Of a DNA stretch of 64,000 bases, positions 1 to 8,968 are shown in pieces. The notes beneath the pieces are model-generated. The model did not search any database, had not been told where the DNA came from, and saw only the letters and a list, made by a program, of their open reading frames with translations. Position 1 is the stretch's first letter, and the number at the start of each line of letters is the position of its first letter. The position numbers and the translations under genes were made by a program. This DNA comes from an uncultured Bacteroides sp. (lineage in GTDB: Bacteria > Bacteroidota > Bacteroidia > Bacteroidales > Bacteroidaceae): contig URDR01000003.1 in the NCBI GenBank assembly GCA_900546645.1, positions 17,100-81,099 on the forward strand, in the 5' to 3' direction.

Positions 1-1001
1 ACTGAACAGCAAGTCAGGAAAACAACCCCGAGCTTTACACAAAACCAAAATCCCTGACGCACACGCGAATAAAACTCCGCCCCGTAGTTAAATCCACAAA
101 CCGGCTGGAAACCTTGTCCAAACCCAATCACAAACGAATTGATAAACATACAGATGCGCGTAACTATCGACATACCGGCAATCGCCGCATCGCCATACCT
201 TCCGGCTGATACATTCAGCAGAATAGTTGCCACACTTGCCAGCCCCTGACGGCAAAGAGAAGGACTTCCTCCATATAATACTTCTTTTAGCAACTCCTTG
301 CTTGGAGAGAAATTACGGAAATGAATCCGGATATTTTCTCCTTTCCTATCCATATAAAGCAAGACACTAAAACTACAGACCTGACTCACCAATGTAGCCC
401 ATGCCGCCCCGGCTATTCCTTTATGAAACACCAAAATCAGCAATGCATCCAATCCGATATTCAACACCGCCCCCACAATAATTCCCACCATAGCATAGAC
501 TGCATTCCCCTGAAAGCGCATCTGGTTATTAAGCACCAACGATGAAGCCATAAAGGGAGCCCCCAAAAGAATGATTCCCAAATAAGTCTCAGCGTAAGGC
601 AAAATCGTTGGAGTAGAACCAAGCAGCCGACAAATTGGTGTAAGAAACAGCAATCCGGTCAATGTGATTATTCCTCCGACAATAAAGGCACAGAAGAAAC
701 CGGTAGAAGCCATCCTTTCTGCACATTTATACTCTTTCGCTCCCAATTTACGCGAAATATAATTACCCGAACCATGACCAAAGAAAAATCCGAACGCTTG
801 AATAATCGCCATGACAGAAAAAGAAACCCCCACAGCCGCAGTGGCCTGTGTATCTATTTTTCCCACAAAGTAAGTATCTGCCATTACATAAAACGAGGTA
901 ATCAGCATGCTGACAATTGTAGGAACAGCAAGCGAAGCAATCAATCCCGGAATGGGGGCTGTGGTCATCAATGTATATTTATCCTTATATTTTTGCTTCA
1001 T
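1..1001 (-). CDS. MATE family multidrug efflux transporter (3' end outside window)
   Basis: Reading leftward from ATG at 1001 there is an open frame of 333 codons that runs off the left edge, so the C-terminus is missing. The protein starts MKQKYKDKYTLMTTAPIPG and continues with hydrophobic helices separated by short loops. It contains typical MATE features: the P-G-L-I-A-S-L start of the first helix, a TYFVGKIDTQATAAVG segment, and a second-half repeat start near SPSKELLKEVLYGG. MATE proteins are cation-coupled inner-membrane exporters of drugs or metabolites; the substrate cannot be told from sequence. It is divergent from glyS with about 330 bp between. I see no clear -7 box for this gene. 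Family assignment is confident; specific role unknown. Confidence 0.85.
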   Translation of the reverse strand, partial: MKQKYKDKYTLMTTAPIPGLIASLAVPTIVSMLITSFYVMADTYFVGKIDTQATAAVGVSFSVMAIIQAFGFFFGHGSGNYISRKLGAKEYKCAERMASTGFFCAFIVGGIITLTGLLFLTPICRLLGSTPTILPYAETYLGIILLGAPFMASSLVLNNQMRFQGNAVYAMVGIIVGAVLNIGLDALLILVFHKGIAGAAWATLVSQVCSFSVLLYMDRKGENIRIHFRNFSPSKELLKEVLYGGSPSLCRQGLASVATILLNVSAGRYGDAAIAGMSIVTRICMFINSFVIGFGQGFQPVCGFNYGAEFYSRVRQGFWFCVKLGVVFLTCCS

Positions 1002-1330
1002 AAAAACTCCAAGTCTCAGTAAATTCACTTTGTTTACTTCTCCATAAAAGAAGTAAACTGGCAAATACGAATAAGGTTTTACACCCTCTTCAATTTATTC
1101 ATAGGAAAAAGGGGGAAAAGGACACGTTAACAAAACACAGGTCCTCCTTCAATCGCCATTTCACAAGCAAAAATAAGAAAAAAATCCCTTTTTCACAGAC
1201 AAGTAAAAGGCAAACGCCGTGATTCATAAGATAAATTAATACAGGTATCGTATTTTTTCAGTTATAAATATGTATCTTTGTGCCCTACTATACAGAATCT
1301 TGAAATAAAAAATCAAAAAGGAAATAAAAA
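1002..1330. other. Divergent intergenic region between MATE gene and glyS
   Basis: This 329-bp spacer is AT-rich and holds the glyS promoter near its right end. I see no open frame of note, no RNA gene and no strong hairpin. Confidence 0.6.
1273..1280 (+). promoter_or_regulatory. -7 box of the glyS promoter
   Basis: TATCTTTG matches the Bacteroides primary-sigma -7 consensus TAnnTTTG. The T-rich stretch 1251-1258 lies where the -33 TTTG would be, but is a poor match. It leaves a leader of about 45 nt before the glyS ATG. Confidence 0.6.
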
Positions 1331-2872
1331 ATGGCACAAGAAGACGTTTTTAAAAAATTAGTTTCACACTGTAAAGAATATGGTTTTGTGTTTCCGTCAA
1401 GCGATATTTACGACGGACTCGGCGCAGTTTACGACTACGGTCAGATGGGTGTGGAACTGAAAAACAATATCAAACAATATTGGTGGCAGAGCATGGTATT
1501 GCTTCATGAAAACATCGTAGGTATTGATTCAGCTATTTTCATGCACCCTACCATTTGGAAAGCATCGGGACACGTAGACGCATTCAATGACCCATTGATT
1601 GACAACCGCGACTCAAAAAAACGCTACCGTGCCGATGTCTTGATTGAAGACCAAATCGCCAAATATGATGAAAAAATCAATAAAGAAGTAGCCAAGGCTG
1701 CCAAACGTTTCGGTGAAGCATTCGATGAAGAACAGTTCCGTTCAACCAATGCCCGTGTATTAGAACACCAAGCCAAACGTGATGCACTTCATGAGCGATT
1801 TGCCGCTGCAATGAACGCAAATGATTTGAACGAACTTCGCCAGATTATCATAGATGAAGAAATCGTTTGCCCTATCTCTGGAACCAAGAACTGGACAGAA
1901 GTCCGTCAGTTTAACCTGATGTTCTCCACCGAAATGGGTTCTACCTCGGAAGGAGCTATGAAAGTTTACCTTCGTCCGGAAACAGCTCAGGGTATCTTCG
2001 TAAACTACCTGAACGTACAGAAAACCGGACGCATGAAAGTTCCTTTCGGTATCGCACAGATAGGTAAGGCTTTCCGTAATGAAATCGTAGCACGCCAGTT
2101 CATTTTCCGTATGCGCGAATTCGAACAGATGGAAATGCAGTTCTTCGTAAAACCGGGAACCGAACTGGAATGGTTTAAGACATGGAAAGAAACCCGCCTG
2201 AAATGGCACAAAGCTTTAGGATTCGGTGACGACCACTACCGTTATCACGACCATGAAAAGCTGGCTCACTACGCCAATGCTGCTACCGACATCGAGTTCC
2301 TGATGCCGTTCGGATTCAAAGAAGTGGAAGGTATTCACAGCCGTACCAACTTCGACTTGAGCCAGCATGAAAAATTCTCAGGAAAGAGCATCAAGTACTT
2401 CGACCCGGAAATAAACGAATCATACACTCCGTTCGTAATTGAAACTTCAATTGGTGTTGACCGTATGTTCCTCAGCATCATGAGTGCTTCATACTGCGAA
2501 GAAAAGCTTGAAAACGGAGAAACCCGCGTTGTCTTGAAACTGCCTGCAGCTCTTGCTCCGGTGAAACTTGCAGTCATGCCTTTGGTGAAGAAAGACGGTC
2601 TGCCGGAAAAAGCACGCGAAATCATGAACGACTTGAAATTCCACTTCCACTGCCAGTATGACGAGAAAGACAGCATCGGAAAACGTTACCGCCGTCAGGA
2701 TGCAATCGGTACTCCGTATTGTATCACCATCGACCACCAGACACTGGAAGACAACTGCGTGACTTTGCGTAACCGCGATACCATGGAACAAGAACGCGTA
2801 GCTATTTCTGAATTGAACAACATCATTGCAGATAAAGTAAGCATTACAAGTCTGCTGAAAACATTGCAATAA
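1331..2872 (+). CDS. glyS: Glycyl-tRNA synthetase (single-chain, class II)
   Basis: 513 residues. Charges tRNA-Gly with glycine in the cytosol. The protein begins MAQEDVFKKLVSHCKEYGFVFPSSDIYDG, the hallmark of the homodimeric eukaryote/archaea-like glycyl-tRNA synthetase, not the bacterial alpha2-beta2 form. Class II motif 2 (GIAQIGKAFRNE, FRMREFEQMEMQFF) and motif 3 (ETSIGVDRMF) are visible, followed by a C-terminal anticodon-binding domain from about residue 415. A family insertion with charged helices lies around residues 110-170. It has its own promoter and precedes an FKBP gene by about 100 bp. Confidence 0.96.
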   Translation: MAQEDVFKKLVSHCKEYGFVFPSSDIYDGLGAVYDYGQMGVELKNNIKQYWWQSMVLLHENIVGIDSAIFMHPTIWKASGHVDAFNDPLIDNRDSKKRYRADVLIEDQIAKYDEKINKEVAKAAKRFGEAFDEEQFRSTNARVLEHQAKRDALHERFAAAMNANDLNELRQIIIDEEIVCPISGTKNWTEVRQFNLMFSTEMGSTSEGAMKVYLRPETAQGIFVNYLNVQKTGRMKVPFGIAQIGKAFRNEIVARQFIFRMREFEQMEMQFFVKPGTELEWFKTWKETRLKWHKALGFGDDHYRYHDHEKLAHYANAATDIEFLMPFGFKEVEGIHSRTNFDLSQHEKFSGKSIKYFDPEINESYTPFVIETSIGVDRMFLSIMSASYCEEKLENGETRVVLKLPAALAPVKLAVMPLVKKDGLPEKAREIMNDLKFHFHCQYDEKDSIGKRYRRQDAIGTPYCITIDHQTLEDNCVTLRNRDTMEQERVAISELNNIIADKVSITSLLKTLQ

Positions 2873-2888
2873 TAAGTTTCAGTTCTTT

Positions 2889-2935
2889 AGTTTTTGAGTT
2901 TGAAAGTTTGCTGATACGGCACAGACTCAAAAACT
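2889..2935 (+). terminator. Hairpin in the glyS-FKBP spacer
   Basis: AGTTTTTGAGT at 2889-2899 is the exact reverse complement of ACTCAAAAACT at 2925-2935, with a 25-nt loop. It is built from the AGTTTTTGAGT phrase that recurs in other spacers of this window. There is no T-run after it, so termination is uncertain; it may be only a processing or attenuation hairpin. Confidence 0.4.
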
Positions 2936-2975
2936 TGGAAACTAAAAGACGAACAAACTTAAAAAAACAGAATGA

Positions 2976-3662
2976 ATGAATAAAAATATACTTTGGCTAG
3001 TTGCCTTGATGGTAACATGTTCACTCGGCTTCGCCTCTTGTGCAGAAGACACGGCTGTAGAAGACCCTTATGCCAACTGGGAAGCGCGTAACGATCATTA
3101 CTTGGATTCGATTGTTGACTTGGCACGGAAAAATGCAGACGGGAAATGGTATTGTGTACCTAATTACAAAAACGGAATAGACAATAACCTTAACGGAGGT
3201 ATCATTAAACCTTCGGGAGAGGAATACACCATGACCGACTCTGTTTACGTACATTTTTACACCCAGCAGGAAACGGGAGAAGCTCCCTTGTTTACCGATA
3301 GTGTAAGTGTGTATTACAACGGATGGCTCATCAACAATGAAAAGTTTGACGGAAACTATCAAGGAGACTGGAAAGATGGATATACAGATGAGATTTACTC
3401 TCCCAGCACATTCCTTGTGCAAGGAGTTGTTCCCGGATGGCAAACAGCACTCATGAAAGCCACGGCAGAAGCCGGTTATAAAGGAATGGTCCCGGGAGAC
3501 AGAGCGGATGTACATATCCCTTATCAGCTGGCTTATGGAACAAGCGGGTCAGGAAGTATCCGAGGTCACTCTGTACTGAAGTTTCATATCAAAGTAGAAA
3601 AAGTCACTCACCCGAAAGGGCCAGACGACCGTAAGATTAAAACCATTCAGACAGCCAACTGA
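2976..3662 (+). CDS. FKBP-type peptidyl-prolyl cis-trans isomerase, lipoprotein
   Basis: 228 residues. The N-terminus has a lipoprotein signal (hydrophobic stretch ending FASC, Cys about residue 22), so the mature protein should be anchored in the envelope. The C-terminal half (about 105-215) is an FKBP fold: VSVYYNGWLINNEKFDG, then a Phe-rich strand, VPGWQTALMKATAEAGYKGMVPGDRADVHIPYQLAYG and a final beta strand before the C-terminus. It is expected to catalyse proline isomerisation during folding of exported proteins. I chose ATG 2976; the ATG at 2972 meets a stop at once. It follows glyS and ends in a strong terminator. Confidence 0.88.
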   Translation: MNKNILWLVALMVTCSLGFASCAEDTAVEDPYANWEARNDHYLDSIVDLARKNADGKWYCVPNYKNGIDNNLNGGIIKPSGEEYTMTDSVYVHFYTQQETGEAPLFTDSVSVYYNGWLINNEKFDGNYQGDWKDGYTDEIYSPSTFLVQGVVPGWQTALMKATAEAGYKGMVPGDRADVHIPYQLAYGTSGSGSIRGHSVLKFHIKVEKVTHPKGPDDRKIKTIQTAN

Positions 3663-3695
3663 TCTGGTCTGTTTTTACATCGGAAGAACATAAAC

Positions 3696-3742
3696 AAAGC
3701 GCAGAAATGCTTTCCGGAACGAAGCATTTCTGCGCTTTTCTT
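3696..3742 (+). terminator. Rho-independent terminator after the FKBP gene
   Basis: A perfect 17-bp stem (AAAGCGCAGAAATGCTT at 3696-3712 with its complement at 3722-3738), 9-nt loop, then TTTTC/TTTT. One of the strongest terminators in the window. Confidence 0.93.
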
Positions 3743-3901
3743 TTATCATAAAAAAACGCCTTGACGTTTGTTGTAAAACGCCTAAGAAAACCGAATGACC
3801 CACCTTGGTGTTTACTCTCCCTCACCTTGACGTTTTTATCCGGATGGAACTTCTTGATAAAGAAGCCTCCGAAGACGCTTGCAAAATCATCGGATTTCTG
3901 T

Positions 3902-3909
3902 TATCTTTG
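3902..3909 (+). promoter_or_regulatory. -7 box upstream of the His/Cys-rich small protein
   Basis: TATCTTTG fits TAnnTTTG. CTTG at 3878-3881 is a possible -33 element with about 20 bp spacing. Because the box overlaps the in-frame ATG at 3911, translation must start downstream, at ATG 3929. Confidence 0.6.
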
Positions 3910-3928
3910 CATGCGGAACAAAAATTCA

Positions 3929-4348
3929 ATGAAACACAGCTTCAAGACATATTGCCTGTTAATCGTCAGCATTCTTATGCTGGTGGCAAGCGTTTTCCCT
4001 CATCATCACCATGAAGAACGCTTCTGTCTGAACGCTGATTTAGAGACTTGCTGCCCGTCTCAAGCTGCCGGGAATGAAGACCACACGGCTAAAGGATGCG
4101 AAAACCACGCTTGTCATGCCGACTGCATTACTCATTTTTCTTTTTCATCGCAGCACGACCGTCATATAGACGTCACTCCAGATTATTCTTTCTATTCTTT
4201 TATCTACCCATTACTCAATGTTTTAGAACGCTTTACCTTTCATAACAATGAAGCAAAGGAAGCATATTCAATTTATATTGAAAAGCTCCACTCACGGTAT
4301 TGCGTTACAACGGGTAATCTGCGCGCTCCTCCAGCTTTTCACTCTTAA
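3929..4348 (+). CDS. Small exported His/Cys-rich protein of the metal efflux cluster (DUF6769-like)
   Basis: 139 residues from ATG 3929 (upstream in-frame starts lie within or before the promoter). A signal-peptide or anchor helix (YCLLIVSILMLVASVFP) is followed at once by HHHHEERFC and then Cys/His-rich segments (ETCC, CENHACHADCITH). The metal-ligand density and the position before an RND metal efflux operon suggest a periplasmic metal binder or sensor. Similar small proteins often precede Cus/Czc-like operons in Bacteroidetes, but the biochemical role is not known to me. It has its own promoter and is separated from the adaptor gene by 213 bp containing hairpins and a second promoter. Confidence 0.7.
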   Translation: MKHSFKTYCLLIVSILMLVASVFPHHHHEERFCLNADLETCCPSQAAGNEDHTAKGCENHACHADCITHFSFSSQHDRHIDVTPDYSFYSFIYPLLNVLERFTFHNNEAKEAYSIYIEKLHSRYCVTTGNLRAPPAFHS

Positions 4349-4357
4349 CCGTTAAGA
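4343..4357. promoter_or_regulatory. Operator-like palindrome at the end of the small metal-binding gene
   Basis: TCTTAAC-C-GTTAAGA is a perfect 7-bp inverted repeat around one base and covers the stop codon (4346-4348). It could be an operator for the downstream efflux operon or chance; no regulator gene is adjacent. Confidence 0.3.
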
Positions 4358-4375
4358 CACTATCAAAAAAGTAAC

Positions 4376-4424
4376 CAGAAACTCCATCTACAGTTTTTTC
4401 TTACTGTGCTTGATGAGGTTTCTG
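4376..4424 (+). other. Long imperfect hairpin between the small metal-binding gene and the efflux operon
   Basis: CAGAAAC (4376-4382) pairs with GTTTCTG (4418-4424), ATC with GAT, and ACAGT (4390-4394) pairs with ACTGT (4403-4407) around a T-rich loop. A second hairpin, TCTAAACCA/TGGTTTAGA, follows at 4451-4482. They may terminate the upstream transcript or attenuate read-through; neither has a clean T-run. Confidence 0.4.
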
Positions 4425-4523
4425 CTATCCATCTGTCTTAATATGATTTATCTAAACCAACTGCTCTCCAAGCTGGTTTAGACGCTTCTGTAACCACACA
4501 ACCCGGTTGCAGAGAATAAGAGA

Positions 4524-4531
4524 TACTTTTG
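4524..4531 (+). promoter_or_regulatory. -7 box of the RND efflux operon
   Basis: TACTTTTG fits TAnnTTTG and lies 30 bp before the ATG of the adaptor gene. A GTTG at about 4505-4508 is a weak -33 match. Confidence 0.5.
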
Positions 4532-4561
4532 CATTAAACAGAAACATCATTTTTTTATTCT

Positions 4562-5719
4562 ATGAAGAAACTTATTTATACAGGAGTGTTTTTCGCACTC
4601 CTCCTGAGCGCATGTACTGAACACAATCACGCACACGAAGGACATGACCATGAAGCCGAGCTGAATGCTCATGAAGGCGATAAGCATGACAGCCATTCTG
4701 ACGAAATCATTCTGACACCCGAAAAAGCAAAGGCAGCTGGTGTTACGGTTGAAACAGTGAAAGCTGCCCCGTTCCGTGAGGTGATTCCTACCAGCGGACA
4801 AATCATTGCATCTCAAGGAAATGAAGCTACCGTTGTTGCTGCTTCTTCGGGAATCATTTCGTTTAACAGAAACCTTACCGAGGGGATGCAACTGAGTAAA
4901 GGAGGTGAATTACTGAGCATCTCTGCCGAGAATTTACAAAACGGTGACCCCGTAAAACGTGCCCGCATTGCTTATGAACGAGCTAAAGAAGAATATGAAC
5001 GGGCAGAAAAGCTAATTGACAGCCGGATTGTTTCCAAAAAGGAATTCACGCAGCTCAAGGAAAATTACGAGAATGCACGCTTGGCTTATGAGGCTTTATC
5101 GCCCAGCCGCTCCGGAAAAGGAGTTGCAGTTAAATCGCCTATCGCCGGATATATCAAAACGTGTTTGGTAAAAGAGGGCGATTATGTCACCACCGGACAA
5201 CCATTGCTCACGGTTACTCAAACCCAGCGCCTCATGCTGCGTGCCGAGGTTTCTGAACGGTATTACAAGCAGCTTTCATCCATCCATTCAGCTAATTTTC
5301 AGACACCTTACCAAAAGGCAGTGTACAGCCTCAGCGATTTGAAGGGACGGCTTGTTTCTTACGGAAAATCTTCCGGAGATACCTCTTTTTATATTCCCAT
5401 CACTTTTGAGTTTGATAACCGCGTAGATATTCTTCCGGGAGCTTTCGTTGAAGTATGGCTGCTGTCGGGTGAGCGTCCGAATATAATCAGCGTTCCGGTC
5501 TCGGCTCTGACTGAAGAGCAAGGGCTGCACTTTGTCTATGTCAAACTGGATGAAGAGGGGTATCAGAAACGGGAAGTACATACTGGAGCCACCGACGGAA
5601 CTCGCATTGAAATTCTGGCTGGCTTAAGCGAAGGTGAACAAGTCGTGACACAAGGTGCAATTCATGTTAAACTGGCTTCGGCTTCAAATGCAATACCGGG
5701 ACATACGCATAATCATTAG
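4562..5719 (+). CDS. RND efflux periplasmic adaptor, His-rich lipoprotein (CusB/CzcB type)
   Basis: 385 residues. The lipobox LLSAC puts the lipidated Cys at about residue 18. Just after it comes a His-rich segment (HNHAHEGHDHEAELNAHEGD, then HDSHSDE) likely to bind metal. Next come barrel-sandwich strands (SGQIIASQGNEATVVAASSG), an alpha-helical hairpin (about 125-175), the returning lipoyl half (VKSPIAGYIKTCLVKEGDYV) and a C-terminal beta domain. The protein ends NAIPGHTHNH, again His-rich. It joins the inner-membrane pump to the outer-membrane channel encoded downstream. The exact metal is not proven by sequence. Confidence 0.9.
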   Translation: MKKLIYTGVFFALLLSACTEHNHAHEGHDHEAELNAHEGDKHDSHSDEIILTPEKAKAAGVTVETVKAAPFREVIPTSGQIIASQGNEATVVAASSGIISFNRNLTEGMQLSKGGELLSISAENLQNGDPVKRARIAYERAKEEYERAEKLIDSRIVSKKEFTQLKENYENARLAYEALSPSRSGKGVAVKSPIAGYIKTCLVKEGDYVTTGQPLLTVTQTQRLMLRAEVSERYYKQLSSIHSANFQTPYQKAVYSLSDLKGRLVSYGKSSGDTSFYIPITFEFDNRVDILPGAFVEVWLLSGERPNIISVPVSALTEEQGLHFVYVKLDEEGYQKREVHTGATDGTRIEILAGLSEGEQVVTQGAIHVKLASASNAIPGHTHNH

Positions 5720-5844
5720 TTCTTGAGTTTTCTGAGTGTTTCAGTTTTAGAGTTCTTCAGGCGATTTTCCTGACCGGTATTCAGACGAAGCAAACTCAAA
5801 GACCGACAAACCAAGATACTTACAAACCAACAAATAAAAATCAA

Positions 5845-8800
5845 ATGCTGAATAAAATAATACATTTCTCGCTGCAAAACCGACTCTTGGTTCTTGTAGC
5901 TTCCGTACTTCTGCTTATCGGAGGTATGTACACAGCTTTTCATACAGAAGTGGATGTATTTCCCGACCTGAATGCCCCCACCGTAGTGGTCATGACCGAA
6001 GCAAACGGCATGGCTGCCGAAGAGGTTGAACAGTTGGTTACCTTCCCTATTGAAACGGCTGTAAACGGAGCAACTAACGTTCGCCGGGTACGCTCTTCTT
6101 CTACTACCGGTTTTTCGGTAGTGTGGGTAGAATTCGATTGGGATACGGATATTTATCTGGCCCGGCAAATTGTTTCTGAAAAGCTTTCAGCAGCAGCCGA
6201 AAGTCTTCCGGAATATGTGGGAAAACCCACACTGGGTCCACAGTCGTCTATTCTCGGTGAGTTACTGATTGTAGGTCTGACTGCCGACAGCACTTCCATG
6301 CTTGACTTACGTACGCTTGCCGACTGGACCATCCGCCCCCGACTGCTTTCTACCGGCGGAGTGGCACAGGTTGCTGTTTTGGGCGGTGACATCAAGGAAT
6401 ATCAAGTTTTAATTCATCCTGAACGCATGAAGCATTATGGTATATCCTTAGGTGAAGTGATGGCTGTTACCCGAAATATGAACCAAAATACAAACGGAGG
6501 AGTCATCTATGAATATGGTAATGAATATATTGTAAGAGGTATCATTTCAACCGATGATGTACAGATGATGGCTCGCTCTGTTATCAAGACCGTGGATGGA
6601 GCACCGATTACTTTAGAAGATATTGCCGACGTGAAAATTGGTGCTCAACAGCCCAAACTGGGGCTAGCTTCTGAAAAAGGAAAACCAGCCGTTCTGGTTA
6701 CAGTAACCAAACAGCCCAATACAGGTACAATCGAATTGACCGGACAGCTGGAGGCAGCCTTGAATGACTTAAAGAAAAACCTTCCGAAAGACGTACAGAT
6801 TTCAACCGACATTTTCCGCCAGTCGCGCTTCATTGAGAGTTCAATCAGCAACGTACAGGAATCGCTTTATGAAGGTGCGTTTTTTGTAGTAATCGTGCTC
6901 TTCTTGTTCCTCGCCAACACACGCACTACCCTCATTTCCCTCGTAACCCTTCCGCTGTCGCTTCTGGTAGCAATTCTTGTTCTTCATTACATGGGACTCA
7001 GCATCAACACCATGAGCCTCGGAGGTATGGCTATTGCCATCGGTTCGCTGGTAGATGATGCCATTGTGGATGTAGAAAACGTATGGAAACATTTACGGGA
7101 AAACCGCATGCTTCCTGCAGCCGAACGATTACCCATCCGGCAAGTGGTGTTTAATGCTTCGCGCGAAGTGCGCATGCCGATTTTGAATTCTACGCTGATT
7201 ATCATTGTCAGCTTTATTCCCCTGTTCTTCTTGACCGGGATGGAGGGACGTATGCTGGTGCCTCTTGGCGTAGCCTTTATCGTTTCTCTTTTCGCCTCAA
7301 CCATTGTGGCACTCACCCTGACTCCGGTGCTGTGCAGTTACCTGCTTGGGGGTGATTCCAAAAAAGAAGGACTTCCACGCGAAGCTTTCTTGGCTGTATG
7401 GTTAAAGAAGCATTACGAACAAGCCCTGCTTTGGACCTTAGAGCATAAAAAAACAGTGCTTGGGGGGACCATTGCTCTGTTTATCCTGGCTTTAGGAAGT
7501 TTCTTCACCTTAGGGCACAGCTTCCTTCCGCCGTTTAACGAAGGCTCGTTTACCATTAATGTCAGCTCTATGCCTGGGATTTCACTGGAAGAATCCGACC
7601 GCATCGGACGACAAGCGGAAGAACTTCTGCTCACCATCCCTGAAATAAAGACCGTAGCCCGAAAGACCGGACGTGCCGAACTCGATGAACATGCTTTAGG
7701 AGTCAATGTATCTGAAATTGAAGCCCCTTTTGAACTCGACGAGCGTTCGCACGCTGAGGTGCTTGAAGAGGTGCGTCATAAACTGTCTGTCATAACTGGA
7801 GCCAATATTGAAATTGGCCAGCCCATCAGTCACCGTATTGATGCCATGCTGAGTGGAACGCAGGCAAACATCGCCATCAAATTATTTGGCGACGACCTGA
7901 ACCGTATGTTCATGATCGGGAATCAAATCAAGGAAGCAGTGAGCGACGTGGAAGGTATTGCCGACTTAAATGTGGAGCAACAAATCGAACGCCCGGAACT
8001 GAAGATTGTTCCCAAGCGTGAACTGCTTGCCAAATATGGCATTTCACTGCCTCAGTTTAATGAGTTTATCACTATTAACATGGCAGGAGAAGTGGTTTCA
8101 CAGGTGTACGAAAAAGGCAAAGCTTTTAACTTGGTGGTTCGTGCCAGTGAAGATAACCGCGGCTCAATAGATCATGTAAAAGACCTGATGATAGATGACA
8201 ACCAAGGACGGAAAATTCCACTGATTGCCGTAGCCGATGTGGTATCATCCATGGGACCCAACACTATAAACCGTGAAAATGTAAAGCGCAAGATTGTTAT
8301 CTCTGCCAATACATCCGGACGTGACTTGCGCAGCGTAGTCAATGACATCCAAGCACTGATAGATCAGAAAATCCAACTACCGGAAGGATATCACATTGAA
8401 TACGGAGGACAGTTTGAAAGTGAACAGGCAGCCAGCCAGACTTTGCTCCTTACCTCTGCCATGAGTATTGTGGTCATCTTCCTGCTCTTATATATGCAGT
8501 TTAAAAACGCATCGCAAAGCGGCGTGATTCTTCTTAATCTTCCGCTCGCACTGATTGGCGGAGTATTTGCCCTGCTGATGACAACCGGCGAAGTCAGTAT
8601 TCCTGCCATCATCGGATTTATCTCGCTGTTTGGCATTGCCACACGTAACGGCATGTTGCTCATCAGCCACTATAATTTACTGAGAGAAGAACAGGGAATG
8701 AATGTAAAACAAAGCATCATACAAGGCTCGCTCGACCGCCTGAATCCTATTCTGATGACTGCTCTTTCGTCAGCTTTGGCTCTGATTCCGCTTGCGCTCC

Positions 8801-8961
8801 GCGGCAGTTTGCCCGGAAATGAGATTCAAAGTCCGATGGCTAAGGTTATCTTAGGCGGACTACTCACCTCAACCTTTTTAAATGCATTCATCATTCCGAT
8901 TGTGTATGAGCTTATGAATCGCAAAAAAGAAAAAATTCAATCAGATAAAACAATCCAGTAA
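5845..8961 (+). CDS. Heavy-metal efflux RND pump, inner membrane (CusA/CzcA family)
   Basis: 1038 residues, the usual length of HME-RND pumps. It has an N-terminal helix (RLLVLVASVLLLIGGMYTAF), the porter entry EVDVFPDLNAPTVVVMTEANG typical of CzcA/CusA, two large periplasmic loops and two sets of about six helices. The TM4 motif reads AIAIGSLVDDAIVDVEN. This resembles the monovalent-cation (Cu/Ag) CusA pattern A-x-G-x-x-V-D-x-A-I-V more than the DFG-x-x-x-DGA pattern of Zn/Co/Ni pumps, so copper or silver is the better guess (inference). It lies 125 bp after the adaptor; the spacer contains the AGTTTT phrase also seen elsewhere. Confidence 0.93.
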   Translation: MLNKIIHFSLQNRLLVLVASVLLLIGGMYTAFHTEVDVFPDLNAPTVVVMTEANGMAAEEVEQLVTFPIETAVNGATNVRRVRSSSTTGFSVVWVEFDWDTDIYLARQIVSEKLSAAAESLPEYVGKPTLGPQSSILGELLIVGLTADSTSMLDLRTLADWTIRPRLLSTGGVAQVAVLGGDIKEYQVLIHPERMKHYGISLGEVMAVTRNMNQNTNGGVIYEYGNEYIVRGIISTDDVQMMARSVIKTVDGAPITLEDIADVKIGAQQPKLGLASEKGKPAVLVTVTKQPNTGTIELTGQLEAALNDLKKNLPKDVQISTDIFRQSRFIESSISNVQESLYEGAFFVVIVLFLFLANTRTTLISLVTLPLSLLVAILVLHYMGLSINTMSLGGMAIAIGSLVDDAIVDVENVWKHLRENRMLPAAERLPIRQVVFNASREVRMPILNSTLIIIVSFIPLFFLTGMEGRMLVPLGVAFIVSLFASTIVALTLTPVLCSYLLGGDSKKEGLPREAFLAVWLKKHYEQALLWTLEHKKTVLGGTIALFILALGSFFTLGHSFLPPFNEGSFTINVSSMPGISLEESDRIGRQAEELLLTIPEIKTVARKTGRAELDEHALGVNVSEIEAPFELDERSHAEVLEEVRHKLSVITGANIEIGQPISHRIDAMLSGTQANIAIKLFGDDLNRMFMIGNQIKEAVSDVEGIADLNVEQQIERPELKIVPKRELLAKYGISLPQFNEFITINMAGEVVSQVYEKGKAFNLVVRASEDNRGSIDHVKDLMIDDNQGRKIPLIAVADVVSSMGPNTINRENVKRKIVISANTSGRDLRSVVNDIQALIDQKIQLPEGYHIEYGGQFESEQAASQTLLLTSAMSIVVIFLLLYMQFKNASQSGVILLNLPLALIGGVFALLMTTGEVSIPAIIGFISLFGIATRNGMLLISHYNLLREEQGMNVKQSIIQGSLDRLNPILMTALSSALALIPLALRGSLPGNEIQSPMAKVILGGLLTSTFLNAFIIPIVYELMNRKKEKIQSDKTIQ

Positions 8962-8968
8962 AAGCAGT

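Noticed and set aside
3761..3928. N-terminal extension of the small His/Cys-rich protein
   Set aside because: The added part overlaps repeat words and the -7 box 3902-3909, so it is upstream of transcription.
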